A program made the position numbers and the translations under genes. Shown one piece after another: positions 48,062 through 56,376 of a DNA stretch of 64,000 bases. The DNA lies in NCBI RefSeq assembly GCF_013362815.1, contig NZ_JABFVK010000004.1, positions 87,216 to 151,215 on the forward strand. Reading direction: 5' to 3'. The DNA is from Hamadaea sp. (GTDB taxonomy: Bacteria > Actinomycetota > Actinomycetes > Mycobacteriales > Micromonosporaceae). The notes beneath the pieces are model-generated. The model did no database searches. It was not told the DNA's origin and saw only the letters and a list, made by a program, of their open reading frames with translations. The first letter of the stretch is position 1; each line of letters begins with the position of its first letter.

Positions 48062-48738
48062 GTCTTCAACTGGTACGCCGAGAGGTGTGTGAGTTGCACG
48101 CCGAACTGGTTCGCTATGGACTCGTCGTGTGGACGGCGGGCAACGTGTCGGCCCGCGTACCGGGCGAGGACTTGATGGTGATCAAGCCGTCGGGAGTCGG
48201 TTACGACGAGCTGACCCCGGAGAACATGGTCGTCTGCGACCTCGACGGGAACCTGGTGGAAGGCGACTACGCGCCGTCCAGCGACACGGCGGCCCACGCG
48301 TACGTCTACCGGAATCGGCCGGACGTCGGCGGTGTCGTGCACACCCACTCCACGTACGCCAGTGCCTGGGCCGCCCGCGGCGAGCCGGTGCCCTGCGTAC
48401 TGACCGCGATGGCGGACGAGTTCGGCGGGGAGATCCCGGTCGGCCCGTTCGCCCTGATCGGCGGGGACGACATCGGCCGCGGCATCGTCGAGACCCTCGC
48501 CGGGCACCGCTCCCCGGCCGTGCTCATGCGCAACCACGGGGTGTTCACCATCGGGCGTACCGCGAAGGCCGCCGTGAAGGCGGCGGTGATGACGGAGGAC
48601 GTCGCCCGCACGGTTCACCTCAGTCGCGCGTACGGCGAACCCGTGCCCATCGACGGCAAAGACGTCGATGCCTTGTACGACCGGTACCAGAACGTCTACG
48701 GCCAGCGATCCACAACGGACGGAGCGATTGCGAGATGA
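48058..48738 (+). CDS. araD: L-ribulose-5-phosphate 4-epimerase
   Basis: 226 residues. Class II aldolase fold with zinc-binding [14 protein letters not shown] and a later RNHGVFTIG motif; TAGNVSARV at the N-terminus is the substrate-phosphate loop. It converts L-ribulose 5-phosphate to D-xylulose 5-phosphate, which enters the pentose phosphate pathway. It overlaps araB by 4 bp and araA by 4 bp, so araBDA is a tightly coupled operon. Confidence 0.95.
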   Translation: MSLQLVRREVCELHAELVRYGLVVWTAGNVSARVPGEDLMVIKPSGVGYDELTPENMVVCDLDGNLVEGDYAPSSDTAAHAYVYRNRPDVGGVVHTHSTYASAWAARGEPVPCVLTAMADEFGGEIPVGPFALIGGDDIGRGIVETLAGHRSPAVLMRNHGVFTIGRTAKAAVKAAVMTEDVARTVHLSRAYGEPVPIDGKDVDALYDRYQNVYGQRSTTDGAIAR

Positions 48739-50222
48739 CGACACCCGACTACCGAATCTGGTTCCTGACCGGCAGCCAGGGCCTCTACGGTCCGGAGACC
48801 CTCCAGCAGGTGGCCGAGCAGTCCCAGCAGATCGCCGGTACGCTGGCCGGGCGGCTGCCGGTCTCGCTCGAATGGCGTCCGGTGCTGACCGACGCCGCCG
48901 AGATCCGCCGCGTGATGCTGGCGGCCAACGCCGACGACACCTGCGTCGGCGTGATCGCCTGGATGCACACGTTCTCCCCGGCGAAGATGTGGATCGCCGG
49001 GCTCGACGCTCTGCAGAAGCCGCTGCTGCACCTGCATACGCAGGCCAACCAGGAGCTGCCCTGGGCGAGCATCGACATGGACTTCATGAACCTGAACCAG
49101 GCCGCGCACGGCGACCGCGAGTTCGGCTACATCCAGTCCCGGCTGGGCGTGGCTCGCAAGACGGTCGCCGGGCACGTCGACGATCCGGCGGTCGCCGACC
49201 GGATCGCGACCTGGGCGCGGGCCGCCACGGCCGCCTTCGAGATGAAGACGCTGAAGCTGGCCCGGTTCGGCGACAACATGCGCGACGTCGCGGTGACCGA
49301 AGGCGACAAGGTCGAGGCCCAGCTGCGATTCGGCGTATCGGTGAACACGTACGGCGTCAACGATCTCGTCGCCGTGGTCGACGCGATCGAGGACTTCCGC
49401 ATCAGTGAGCTGGTCAAGGAGTATGAGGCCACCTACCGGGTGGCCGAGGCGCTGCGCGTCGGCGGCGACCGCCACGACTCGCTCCGGTACGCCGCCCGCA
49501 TCGAACTGGGTCTGCGCGACTTCCTGACGGCCGGCGGCTTCCGGGCGTTCACGACGAACTTCGAGGACCTTGGTGGGCTGCGGCAACTGCCGGGCCTGGC
49601 CGTCCAGCGCCTGATGGCCGACGGGTACGGCTTCGGCGGCGAGGGCGACTGGAAGACGTCCGTGCTCGTCCGCACCCTGAAGGCGGCTGCGGCCGGGCTG
49701 CCCGGTGGCACGTCGTTCATGGAGGACTACACCTACCACTTGACGCCCGGCCAGGAGCTGGTCCTGGGCGCGCACATGCTGGAGGTCTGCCCGACCATCG
49801 CGGGCACCACACCGTCGTGCGAGATCCACCCGCTGTCGATCGGCGGTCGCGAAGACCCGGTCCGGCTGGTCTTCGACGCCCAGCCCGGCCCGGCCGTCGT
49901 CGCCGGTCTCGCCGACATGGGCGACCGCTTCCGGCTGGTGGCCAACGAGATCGACGTCGTGCCGCCGCCCCAGCCGCTGCCGAAGCTGCCGGTCGCGCGG
50001 GCGGTCTGGCGTCCTCGGCCCGATCTGCGTACGTCGGCCGAGGCGTGGCTGACGGCCGGCGCGCCGCACCACACGGTGTTCTCCGCTGCGGTCGGCGTCG
50101 ACCTGCTCACCGATCTCGCCGAGATGACCGGGGTCGAGCTGCTCGTCATCGACGCCGACACCACGATGCGGCAGTTCACGAAGGAACTCCGCTGGAACCA
50201 GGCCTACTACCGCCTCTTCTAG
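48735..50222 (+). CDS. araA: L-arabinose isomerase
   Basis: 495 residues from ATG 48735. N-terminal [20 protein letters not shown], the conserved [20 protein letters not shown] segment, and the C-terminal GELL-like [20 protein letters not shown] are diagnostic. It interconverts L-arabinose and L-ribulose using a divalent metal. With araB and araD it completes the pathway; a dispersed palindrome follows the stop codon. Confidence 0.97.
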   Translation: MTTPDYRIWFLTGSQGLYGPETLQQVAEQSQQIAGTLAGRLPVSLEWRPVLTDAAEIRRVMLAANADDTCVGVIAWMHTFSPAKMWIAGLDALQKPLLHLHTQANQELPWASIDMDFMNLNQAAHGDREFGYIQSRLGVARKTVAGHVDDPAVADRIATWARAATAAFEMKTLKLARFGDNMRDVAVTEGDKVEAQLRFGVSVNTYGVNDLVAVVDAIEDFRISELVKEYEATYRVAEALRVGGDRHDSLRYAARIELGLRDFLTAGGFRAFTTNFEDLGGLRQLPGLAVQRLMADGYGFGGEGDWKTSVLVRTLKAAAAGLPGGTSFMEDYTYHLTPGQELVLGAHMLEVCPTIAGTTPSCEIHPLSIGGREDPVRLVFDAQPGPAVVAGLADMGDRFRLVANEIDVVPPPQPLPKLPVARAVWRPRPDLRTSAEAWLTAGAPHHTVFSAAVGVDLLTDLAEMTGVELLVIDADTTMRQFTKELRWNQAYYRLF

Positions 50223-50228
50223 CGCGTG

Positions 50229-50343
50229 CTTTCGCGTTGATCATGAACTATCCGCCATGATCAACCGGTGTGTCGTGTCCCCGGCGCCCTGATCAATCCC
50301 GCGAGGGCATGATCGACCGAAGGGCGCCGGGATGATCAACGGG
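50229..50343 (-). repeat. Dispersed GATC element, family D copy 3, plus adjoining palindrome
   Basis: Positions 50229-50299 read on the minus strand match the 17163 and 61950 copies (TGATCAGGG, GACACGACACACCGG, ATAGTTCATGATC in order). A second nested palindrome (CCCCGGCGCCCT with AGGGCGCCGGG) extends to 50343. The element separates the convergent araA and membrane-protein genes and slightly overlaps the stop of the latter. Confidence 0.75.
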
Positions 50344-51052
50344 CCAGGGAGATCGCCAACGCCACGACCATCGCCAGGCCGTAGCCGGCTGCAGCCGTGG
50401 CGACGACGCGTACCCGAGTGGTTTCGCTCCATGGCATCCGCGCCGCCAGCCACGCGATCGCGGGCAACACCAGCACGCCGTGCAGGCTCACGCCGTGGAG
50501 CGGCTTCAAAAAGCCACCCAACTGGTACGCGGACTGCTGATGCCCGGTGTTCACCAGCGTCACGCCACGGGCGATCATCACCGCTCCCGACGCGAGGGCG
50601 ATCACCATCGTGGCGAAGCCCGTTCGCAGTGCCAATCGCATACTCGGTGACTGAGCCGGGTCGCCTCGGAAGGCGTACCAAGTCATCGCAAGCAGGACCA
50701 CCACGAGGATGAACCCGCCCGCGGCCAGCATCATGGCGATGGCCCGATTGACCGGCGTCTCCATGTTGAAATGCGAGGGCACGCCGCGCCAGGCCTGGAC
50801 CGTGATGCCCGCGACCTCGACCACACAGTCGGCCGCGAACACCGCGAGCAGCCAGCGAGGCGCGCGGAGATAGCCGCTCAACCAGGCGACGGTGAGCAGC
50901 GTCAAGCCGAAGGACAGCCCGAACGTCGTGGGTTTGCGCCACGACACCGGACCTTCCCATGGGCCGCCGTCGATCGCGAAGACGAGTAAGTGGAACAGTC
51001 CACTCGCGAGCAGGGCGAGACCGACGGCAAAGGTGACACGGCGGAGGCTCAT
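50336..51052 (-). CDS. Polytopic membrane protein of unknown function
   Basis: 238 residues with seven hydrophobic helices (starting VTFAVGLALLASGLFHLLVF). Short loops carry conserved-looking GPWEGPVSWRKPTTFGLSFG and SYQ/HGVSLHGVLVLPAIAW patterns. It resembles actinobacterial integral membrane proteins of unknown role; no family is named. Its 3' end overlaps the palindromic element by a few bases. Confidence 0.75.
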   Translation of the reverse strand: MSLRRVTFAVGLALLASGLFHLLVFAIDGGPWEGPVSWRKPTTFGLSFGLTLLTVAWLSGYLRAPRWLLAVFAADCVVEVAGITVQAWRGVPSHFNMETPVNRAIAMMLAAGGFILVVVLLAMTWYAFRGDPAQSPSMRLALRTGFATMVIALASGAVMIARGVTLVNTGHQQSAYQLGGFLKPLHGVSLHGVLVLPAIAWLAARMPWSETTRVRVVATAAAGYGLAMVVALAISLAR

Positions 51053-51108
51053 GCCGACGATCCTCGCCGGTGTGGCGCGATGCCGCGTCCTGCCACGGGC
51101 GGCACTGC

Positions 51109-51130
51109 GACTACTCCCTGGGGAGTAGTC
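51109..51130 (-). terminator. Perfect 10 bp palindrome at the end of the RTX-M91 cassette
   Basis: GACTACTCCC-TG-GGGAGTAGTC (51109-51130) overlaps the lipoprotein stop codon and lies at the 3' end of the minus-strand cassette. Probable transcription terminator; no U-run. Confidence 0.6.
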
Positions 51131-51722
51131 AGAGCTTGACGGGATCGGAGCAGAAGAGGTGCTGGACCGAGGTCGTCGAGCTCAAATGTGGCAGCGTCTC
51201 GTCGGCGGCGAGTCCCTTCGCCTCGGCCGCCCGGACGACGCCCACGCAGAACACGACCTGCTCGATCGGGTCCGGCAGCTTGATCGTGCCGTCCCCATAG
51301 TCATCGCCGTAGGGATGGCGACGCTGGAGTGGCAGCGCGAGGGTCACCTGCTCGTCGACCGACTCGCCGGGCGGGAGCTTCGTGACGCCGACCCGCGCCG
51401 CCTGGGCCCAGCTCACCTTGTCGGTGTCGGGCATCGCGTACGCCCGGCGGCCGATCTCGACCAGATGAGTCCCACTGCGGCCCACCACATAGACGGCGTC
51501 CGTCCCCGGTACGCGATCGAGCACGAGCACCTCGTCCGCAGACTTGTTGGTCAGCTGATACGAGATGTGGATCGTCTGTCCCTCGACGGCGACCTTCGCG
51601 GTGAACGCGATGGCCGGTGGCGTACCGGACGCGGGCGGGTCGGCGGGCTCGGCCGGAGCCGCCGAGCAGCCGCCCAGCAGCGCGGCGAGCCCACCGGCGA
51701 ACCACCGCCTAGTACGCGTCAC
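51129..51722 (-). CDS. Lipoprotein, possible immunity partner of the M91 protein
   Basis: 197 residues with a lipoprotein signal (RRWFAGGLAALLGGC, lipidated Cys at about residue 19). After a Pro/Ala linker a beta-rich domain of about 150 residues follows (FTAKVAVEGQTIHISYQLTN), resembling an Ig-like fold, with two further Cys that could pair. The start overlaps the end of the metalloprotease gene by 14 bp, so the two are translationally coupled. The location at the outer membrane face suits an envelope-located immunity or inhibitor protein; this is inference. Confidence 0.8.
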   Translation of the reverse strand: MTRTRRWFAGGLAALLGGCSAAPAEPADPPASGTPPAIAFTAKVAVEGQTIHISYQLTNKSADEVLVLDRVPGTDAVYVVGRSGTHLVEIGRRAYAMPDTDKVSWAQAARVGVTKLPPGESVDEQVTLALPLQRRHPYGDDYGDGTIKLPDPIEQVVFCVGVVRAAEAKGLAADETLPHLSSTTSVQHLFCSDPVKL

Positions 51723-53559
51723 GGTGCGGTGCTCCCATCTCCTCGCGAAGGCCGTTCTCCGTCAGCTCGAAACGGTGCTTCGAGTAGATGTTCGTCGGCG
51801 TGTTCGGGTCGCCGTCCTCGTCGATCGGCAGACCCGCCGCTTCGCGCTCCCGGTTGGGCACACCCGGATTGTCCGGGCCGGAGTAGTCGCCGGGGGCGAG
51901 GGAGTCGTTCATGTAGTCGTAGACGTGCGCCATCTCGTGGTACAGCACGGCGACCGGCGGCCCGTCGACCGTCTGGCCGGTGCCCATGGTCAGCTGGTCG
52001 AGGTGCGGGTTGTAGTTGATGGTGTTGTCGCCGCCGGAGTGGCTGGCCGTGCTGTTGTTCGGGTCGGCGGGGTTGTTGTACTCCTTGATCGTCAGGGAGT
52101 CGCCGTCGTGGTGCCAGAGCCACCAGCCGCCCTCGGTCTTGTCGTGCCCGGCCTGCAGTTCGGTGAGCATCTGCTGACCGCGCGGCGACGACGCCAGCAT
52201 GTCGAGATCCGCCTCGATGCGCGCCTTGAACTCGGGCGAGCCCTCGACGTTGATGAAGGTCTGGAAGTCCTTGATCTCGACGGTCACGTTCTGCTCGGCT
52301 CCGACGGAGGTGTCGTTCTTCTCGCCGAACACCTTGTCCTGACCGGTTCCGCCGTACGTCGTGTCGTTGTCGCGCCCGGCGTACACGACGTCGTCCCCAG
52401 CTCCGGCCCGCAGGGTGTCGTTGCCGCGGCCGCCGGAGATGATGTCGTTTCCGGCGCCGCCGTAGACGGTGTCGTCGCCCTTGCCGCCCTCGAGATAATC
52501 CTGCCCCTCGCCGCCGCTGATCTGGTCGCGGCCGTCGAGTCCGTAGACGGTGTCGTCGCCCATCCCACCGGAGAGGATGTTGTCGCCGAATCCACCGTCC
52601 ACATAGTCTCGATCAGCTCCGGCCGACACCCGGTCGTTGCCACCGCCGGCCGAGATGCGGTCCCGGCCGTCCAGGCCCAGGATCGTCTCGTCGCCGTCGC
52701 CGCCGTTGATCACGTCGTCGCCCTCACCACCGAGCAGGGTCACGTGGACGTTGGTGCCCTTGGCCACGCTGATGGTGTCGTTGCCGTCGCCGCCGCGCAC
52801 GACGATGTCGGCACCGGCGGGGAAGTAGTACTTCGTGCCGTTGATCGTGACGATCTGCTGCCCCGTCTTCGGGTCGACGCTGATCTGGACGTCGTCGTCA
52901 CCAGTGCCGGTGTTCACGATGACCTTGTTGCCGTCATAGATCACGCCGGTCTCGGCGACCTCGGGCGGCATGGTGAACGGGTCCGTGGAGCCGTCGGCCA
53001 CGTTCAGCCAGTTCGCGGCGACCTGCTGGAACTTCGTGCGGGCCTTCGAGAAGTCGCTGACGCAGTCCTGCAGCACATCGTCCAGATCGCCACGGATCTG
53101 CGCGCACCGAGTCATCGAATCGTGGATCACCTTCGCCTGAGCGTCGTCGTCCGGGCTGAACGTCAGGTGATAAGTCCCGTCATAGGTGAACTGGACCGCG
53201 ACGACCTTGCCCCACTCCTCGGTGAGGTGCGACTGACTCGATCGCAGCGCGCTGGCCGCCTTCTCCAATGCGGCGGCCGCAGCGGTCGAGGCCTCCTCGG
53301 CGGCGTCGAGGTCGGCGATGAGCTTCTTGCGATGGTTGTCGAACGAATCGGCGGCCGGACCCTCCCACACGCCGTTGACCAGCGCCTTGGCCGCCCGGTC
53401 AACGTCGTCGGCCGACGTCTTGACGGCGGTCGTGACTGCTCGCCACTGCGTCGCGGCACTGTCGAGCTGATCGGGGCGCGCGTGCAGATCCCACACGTCG
53501 TTCGTGGAAATCTGCGCGGGCTTGGTCGTCGTCGGGCCGTCGGGGTCGGGCCTCACCAT
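51709..53559 (-). CDS. WXG-like/RTX-repeat/M91 zinc metallopeptidase protein, candidate T7SS toxin
   Basis: 616 residues from ATG 53559. An N-terminal helical WXG100-like region (about 16-110) has VWEGPAADSF (Trp65-Gly67). Residues 256-413 hold nine or more RTX calcium-binding nonapeptides of the GGxGxDxhx type (GGDGNDTIS, GGEGDDVIN, GGMGDDTVY, GGAGNDIIS). The C-terminus has HEMAH (541-545) followed by ENGLREEMGAP, the pattern of the M91 (NleD-like effector) peptidases. There is no Sec signal. This is consistent with export through an ESX/type VII system with folding on calcium outside the cell. An EspC-like gene precedes it and a lipoprotein gene overlaps its end. Confidence 0.9.
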   Translation of the reverse strand: MVRPDPDGPTTTKPAQISTNDVWDLHARPDQLDSAATQWRAVTTAVKTSADDVDRAAKALVNGVWEGPAADSFDNHRKKLIADLDAAEEASTAAAAALEKAASALRSSQSHLTEEWGKVVAVQFTYDGTYHLTFSPDDDAQAKVIHDSMTRCAQIRGDLDDVLQDCVSDFSKARTKFQQVAANWLNVADGSTDPFTMPPEVAETGVIYDGNKVIVNTGTGDDDVQISVDPKTGQQIVTINGTKYYFPAGADIVVRGGDGNDTISVAKGTNVHVTLLGGEGDDVINGGDGDETILGLDGRDRISAGGGNDRVSAGADRDYVDGGFGDNILSGGMGDDTVYGLDGRDQISGGEGQDYLEGGKGDDTVYGGAGNDIISGGRGNDTLRAGAGDDVVYAGRDNDTTYGGTGQDKVFGEKNDTSVGAEQNVTVEIKDFQTFINVEGSPEFKARIEADLDMLASSPRGQQMLTELQAGHDKTEGGWWLWHHDGDSLTIKEYNNPADPNNSTASHSGGDNTINYNPHLDQLTMGTGQTVDGPPVAVLYHEMAHVYDYMNDSLAPGDYSGPDNPGVPNREREAAGLPIDEDGDPNTPTNIYSKHRFELTENGLREEMGAPHRDAY

Positions 53560-53593
53560 GCGTACACCTGCCTCCGGGCCGGTCCGTGCTCGG

Positions 53594-53932
53594 TCAGATC
53601 GGGATGTTGCGGTGATTGCGCTGCTGCTGCCGGGCCTTGGCCGCGGCGTCGTCATCAGCCTTCTTGTACGCGAACGCGATGCGGTAGAGCCGATCCATGT
53701 CGCCCTCCAGGACGGCGACGAGCCGCCCGACGGTGACGTCGGCGGCGTCCACGGTCTGGTCCTGAGCCTGGGCGACGGCGACCGCGCCGATGCTGTCCCC
53801 GAACGCGGTCGGGGGCACGGCCAGCGGGCCCTGTGCCGCCCGCCAGGCGTCGTCGATGTGCTGCGACGACCGCAGCATCTGGTCGGCCACCCTGGTCAGC
53901 TCGACGGGGTCGGCGCGCACTTCATTGGACAC
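53594..53932 (-). CDS. EspC-like (ESX secretion-associated) small protein
   Basis: 112 residues fitting the T7SS EspC-type family: N-terminal VRADPVELTRVADQMLRSSQ, a central AFGDSIGAVAVAQAQ helix turn and LVAVLEGDMDRLYRIAFAYK. It is all helical with a basic C-terminus. It lies 34 bp upstream of the WXG/RTX/M91 gene in the same direction and is probably its secretion partner or chaperone. No ESX core genes (EccC etc.) are in the window, so the secretion apparatus must be encoded elsewhere. Confidence 0.82.
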   Translation of the reverse strand: MSNEVRADPVELTRVADQMLRSSQHIDDAWRAAQGPLAVPPTAFGDSIGAVAVAQAQDQTVDAADVTVGRLVAVLEGDMDRLYRIAFAYKKADDDAAAKARQQQRNHRNIPI

Positions 53933-54048
53933 TTCTGGAGCGTATCGACGCCGATGGGCCGGGTCGACCCACGATTCGCCGCCTGTGGATAAGTCACTGT
54001 GGACAGTCCTGTTCAGGTGGCGTCTTGGTTGGGCGGCGTGTTTTGGAT

Positions 54049-54109
54049 GCAGATCAGGGATGTGGGTCGAATACCGGCCGTTTTAGGGCCGATATCCGTG
54101 ATCCGGTGC
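54049..54109. repeat. Dispersed GATC element, family B copy 4 (degenerate)
   Basis: Begins CAGATCAGGGATGTGGG and TCGAAT as in the other family B copies and ends ATCCGTGATCCGG, the same end as copy 1. The inner arms are partly diverged (ACCGGCC/GGGCCG). It lies upstream of the EspC-like gene and after the 54148-54720 gene. Confidence 0.65.
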
Positions 54110-54147
54110 GCACCTTGGGGTCGCCGAGCGTCCACTCGGGCCGTCCG

Positions 54148-54720
54148 TCAGCCGACGCCGCGCAACCAGTTCCAGGCTTCGACGAGCCAGCTGATACGGG
54201 TCAGGTAAGTGACGCCGGCCGCCGCCCAGAACAGTCCGGCGACGGCATGCGACAGCCAGGCCGAGCGGCGTACGCGACCGAGGGTGCGCTCGAGCACGAC
54301 GAGTCCCAGCAGACGGCTGAGGCCGAAGAGGAACGCGCCGACGACGAGGATCACGACGAGCGCCAGCGCAGCGCCCGCCTGGTCGCCCGAGACCGCCGAG
54401 ATGGCGAACAGGCCCCAGCAGCCGACGAGCACCGCCGCGCCGATCAGGCTCCAGCGCCCGCCGCGGCGCAGTTGGCGCAGCCGCTGACGGATCGGGACCG
54501 TCGGCTGCTTCAGCGGGCCACGCGTGATGATCCCCGGCCCGCCGACTTCGGTCGACTCCTCGAAGGTCAGCGTCGGTTCACCCACCGACGCCGATCGGCC
54601 GACCGCCGCGACGCCGGGGGAGTAGCCCACGTTGCCCGGCGAAGGATGCATGTGATGCGTCGGCTCCTCCGCCGAGAGATCGATGGTCTTGTCCAGACCA
54701 TTGCGCTTCTGCTCGCTCAC
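54148..54720 (-). CDS. Membrane protein with polar N-terminus
   Basis: 190 residues from GTG 54720 (strong GGGGAGGG ribosome site; the longer frame from 54786 lacks one). A 100-residue polar, Thr/Ser/Pro-rich N-terminus is followed by three hydrophobic helices (SLIGAAVLVGCWGLFAISAV; ALALVVILVVGAFLFGLSRL). No family is recognised. It is not obviously linked to the adjacent ESX-type genes. Confidence 0.7.
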   Translation of the reverse strand: MSEQKRNGLDKTIDLSAEEPTHHMHPSPGNVGYSPGVAAVGRSASVGEPTLTFEESTEVGGPGIITRGPLKQPTVPIRQRLRQLRRGGRWSLIGAAVLVGCWGLFAISAVSGDQAGAALALVVILVVGAFLFGLSRLLGLVVLERTLGRVRRSAWLSHAVAGLFWAAAGVTYLTRISWLVEAWNWLRGVG

Positions 54721-54802
54721 GTGCCCTCCCCTGGCCCGACCGTGCGGCGACCCGAACAGCGTAGTTCTTCCCTGCGACAGTGCCACGGGCTACGGTCGGA
54801 CC

Positions 54803-54991
54803 ATGGAACAGGACGTCGAGCGGGGCCTCCGTAGCCTGGTCGGAGCCGGATCGTCGCAGGTCAGTGTGGTGGCCGCGATGCGAGCGCGCGACGCCAGCCG
54901 GCCCACGGACGAGGATCTGGCCGCCGCCGACGAGAATCTGCAGATCGTCCGCCGGGGTTGGGTGCCCCGGGACGAGCTGCCGCGCCGCTGA
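54803..54991 (+). CDS. Small hypothetical protein
   Basis: 62 residues from ATG 54803, acidic and helical (GAGSSQVSVVAAMRARDASR; DEDLAAADENLQIVRRGWVP). It is convergent to rpiB, 15 bp from its stop. No family is recognised. Codon bias supports coding, but the shortness limits confidence. Confidence 0.55.
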   Translation: MEQDVERGLRSLVGAGSSQVSVVAAMRARDASRPTDEDLAAADENLQIVRRGWVPRDELPRR

Positions 54992-55006
54992 CCGTGAATC
55001 CGGGTC

Positions 55007-55474
55007 CTACGGCAGTTCCGGGACGACCCGGGACTTCTCGTAGTCGGCGATCTGGGCGATGCGCCGGGCGTGCCGGGGATTCTGCGAGAACGGCGTCGCC
55101 AGGAACGTCTCGGCGATGCTCGTCGCCTCGTCGAGCGTGTGCTGCCGGGCGCCGATGCCGACGACGTTCGCGTCGTTGTGCTCACGGCTGAGCCGGGCGG
55201 TCTCCACGTTCCAGGCCAGCGCGGCGCGTACGCCCTCGACCTTGTTGGCCGCGATCTGCTCGCCGTTGCCGGAGCCGCCGATGACCACCCCCAGGCTGCC
55301 CGGGTCGGCCACGACGGCGGCACCGGTCGCGAGGCAGAAGGCGGGGTAGTCGTCGTCCGGGTCGAACGTGCTCGGACCGACGTCGACGATCTCGTAACCG
55401 AGGCTGGCCAGGTGGCTGACGAGGTGCACCTTGAGCTCGTAGCCGGCGTGGTCGGATCCCAGGTAGACGCGCAT
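55007..55474 (-). CDS. rpiB: Ribose-5-phosphate isomerase B
   Basis: 155 residues from ATG 55474. LacAB/RpiB family: N-terminal MRVYLGSDHAGYELK, ATP-independent sugar-phosphate site GGSGNGEQIAANK and a catalytic loop with conserved Asp and His (REHNDANVVGIGARQH). It interconverts ribose 5-phosphate and ribulose 5-phosphate. A tRNA-Pro lies just upstream, outside the coding region. Confidence 0.95.
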   Translation of the reverse strand: MRVYLGSDHAGYELKVHLVSHLASLGYEIVDVGPSTFDPDDDYPAFCLATGAAVVADPGSLGVVIGGSGNGEQIAANKVEGVRAALAWNVETARLSREHNDANVVGIGARQHTLDEATSIAETFLATPFSQNPRHARRIAQIADYEKSRVVPELP

Positions 55475-55512
55475 GGCGCTGAGTCTTCCAGTCGGTCGGC
55501 GCGCAAGGGTTG

Positions 55513-55586
55513 TCGGGGTGGCCGGATTTGAACCGACGGCCTTCCGCTCCCAAAGCGGACGCGCTACCAAACTGCGCCACACCCCG
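55513..55586 (-). tRNA. tRNA-Pro (anticodon TGG)
   Basis: On the minus strand the acceptor CGGGGTG (55580-55586) pairs with CACCCCG (55514-55520). The anticodon loop is TTTGGGA with anticodon TGG, and the T-arm is GGTTCAAATCC. CCA is not encoded. It overlaps an open frame of the rpiB strand but not the rpiB gene. Confidence 0.96.
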
Positions 55587-55749
55587 ATACGCCGGTCCCG
55601 GCGTACGCGTCAGTTTATGCATAAGCCCGGCAGTCGCGCGGCACCGGTTCCCTCGCGTGGCCTCGCGCGAATCCCCAGTTGTCTCCCGAAGTCCGGATCA
55701 TTTTCGCGAATCGCCTACGCGTCTCCGCCTCGGGCGTGACCATGAGTAG

Positions 55750-56010
55750 GTGACCAGTGACTCTTCGTGGCTGAGTGAGGTCGCCCGAGCTTTCGAGGGC
55801 GGCTGGTACGGCCCGCTCCTGGTCGCCCTGGCCAGTCTTGTCGCCGTGGTCCTCCTGGTACGCGCGACCGCTCCGGCGGTACGCCAGGCGACCATGACCC
55901 TGCATCGGCGTCGGCCCGCCGTCAGCCCGTACCCGGGCCGGCACGTCGCGCCGCCGGGGTGGAAGCCGGCGACCGGACTGATCCGGGGCGGACGGGGCGA
56001 GGTCGCGTGA
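55750..56010 (+). CDS. Small membrane protein
   Basis: 86 residues from GTG 55750. One hydrophobic helix (GPLLVALASLVAVVLLVRAT) is followed by a basic, Pro-rich cytoplasmic tail. It lies between tRNA-Pro and tig; a terminator-like hairpin follows 143 bp on. No family is recognised. Confidence 0.6.
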   Translation: MTSDSSWLSEVARAFEGGWYGPLLVALASLVAVVLLVRATAPAVRQATMTLHRRRPAVSPYPGRHVAPPGWKPATGLIRGGRGEVA

Positions 56011-56152
56011 CCGATCGCGCCGTGCCCGCCACTTTCGGCGGACGCGACTCTGTCGTATAGGCGACCGTCGACCCTTCGGGGCGGCGGACTTCGTCTCGGC
56101 AGGCGTTGGATGTCTTCTCGACGGCATCGCTTCGTGTGAGCCGTCACAATCC

Positions 56153-56201
56153 CCGGTGGGGTTCAGTCCGTAGCAGCCGGACAGGGCTCCACCGGGCTTT
56201 T
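56153..56201 (+). terminator. Hairpin with T-rich end in the tig upstream region
   Basis: An imperfect 18 bp stem (56153-56170 with 56178-56195) and GCTTTTG tail. It probably ends the upstream transcript. The rest of 56011-56376 holds no gene; a -10-like TACACT at 56314-56319 may serve tig. Confidence 0.5.
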
Positions 56202-56376
56202 GTCCGGTTTGACGGGCTCTCCGGCGACCCCGGTACGCGTCCGCGACAACTACGCGGTGTGACATCTGCCGGGAACGTGCGGCCCGATGCGGGCACACGC
56301 CGATGTCTTCGCCTACACTCGACCGGGCTTCAAGTAGCCCTCGCCAATTTGCCTGCACGATTCAAGGAGTACGTCT

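Noticed and set aside
51709..53559. CRISPR-like regular repeats in the RTX coding region
   Set aside because: The periodicity is nine codons of the RTX protein, in frame and degenerate, not identical repeats with spacers. No CRISPR array was found elsewhere in the window.
51565..53736. 723-codon plus-strand frame opposite the RTX-M91 gene
   Set aside because: Valine/aspartate-rich antisense of the RTX repeats; no start site or domain.
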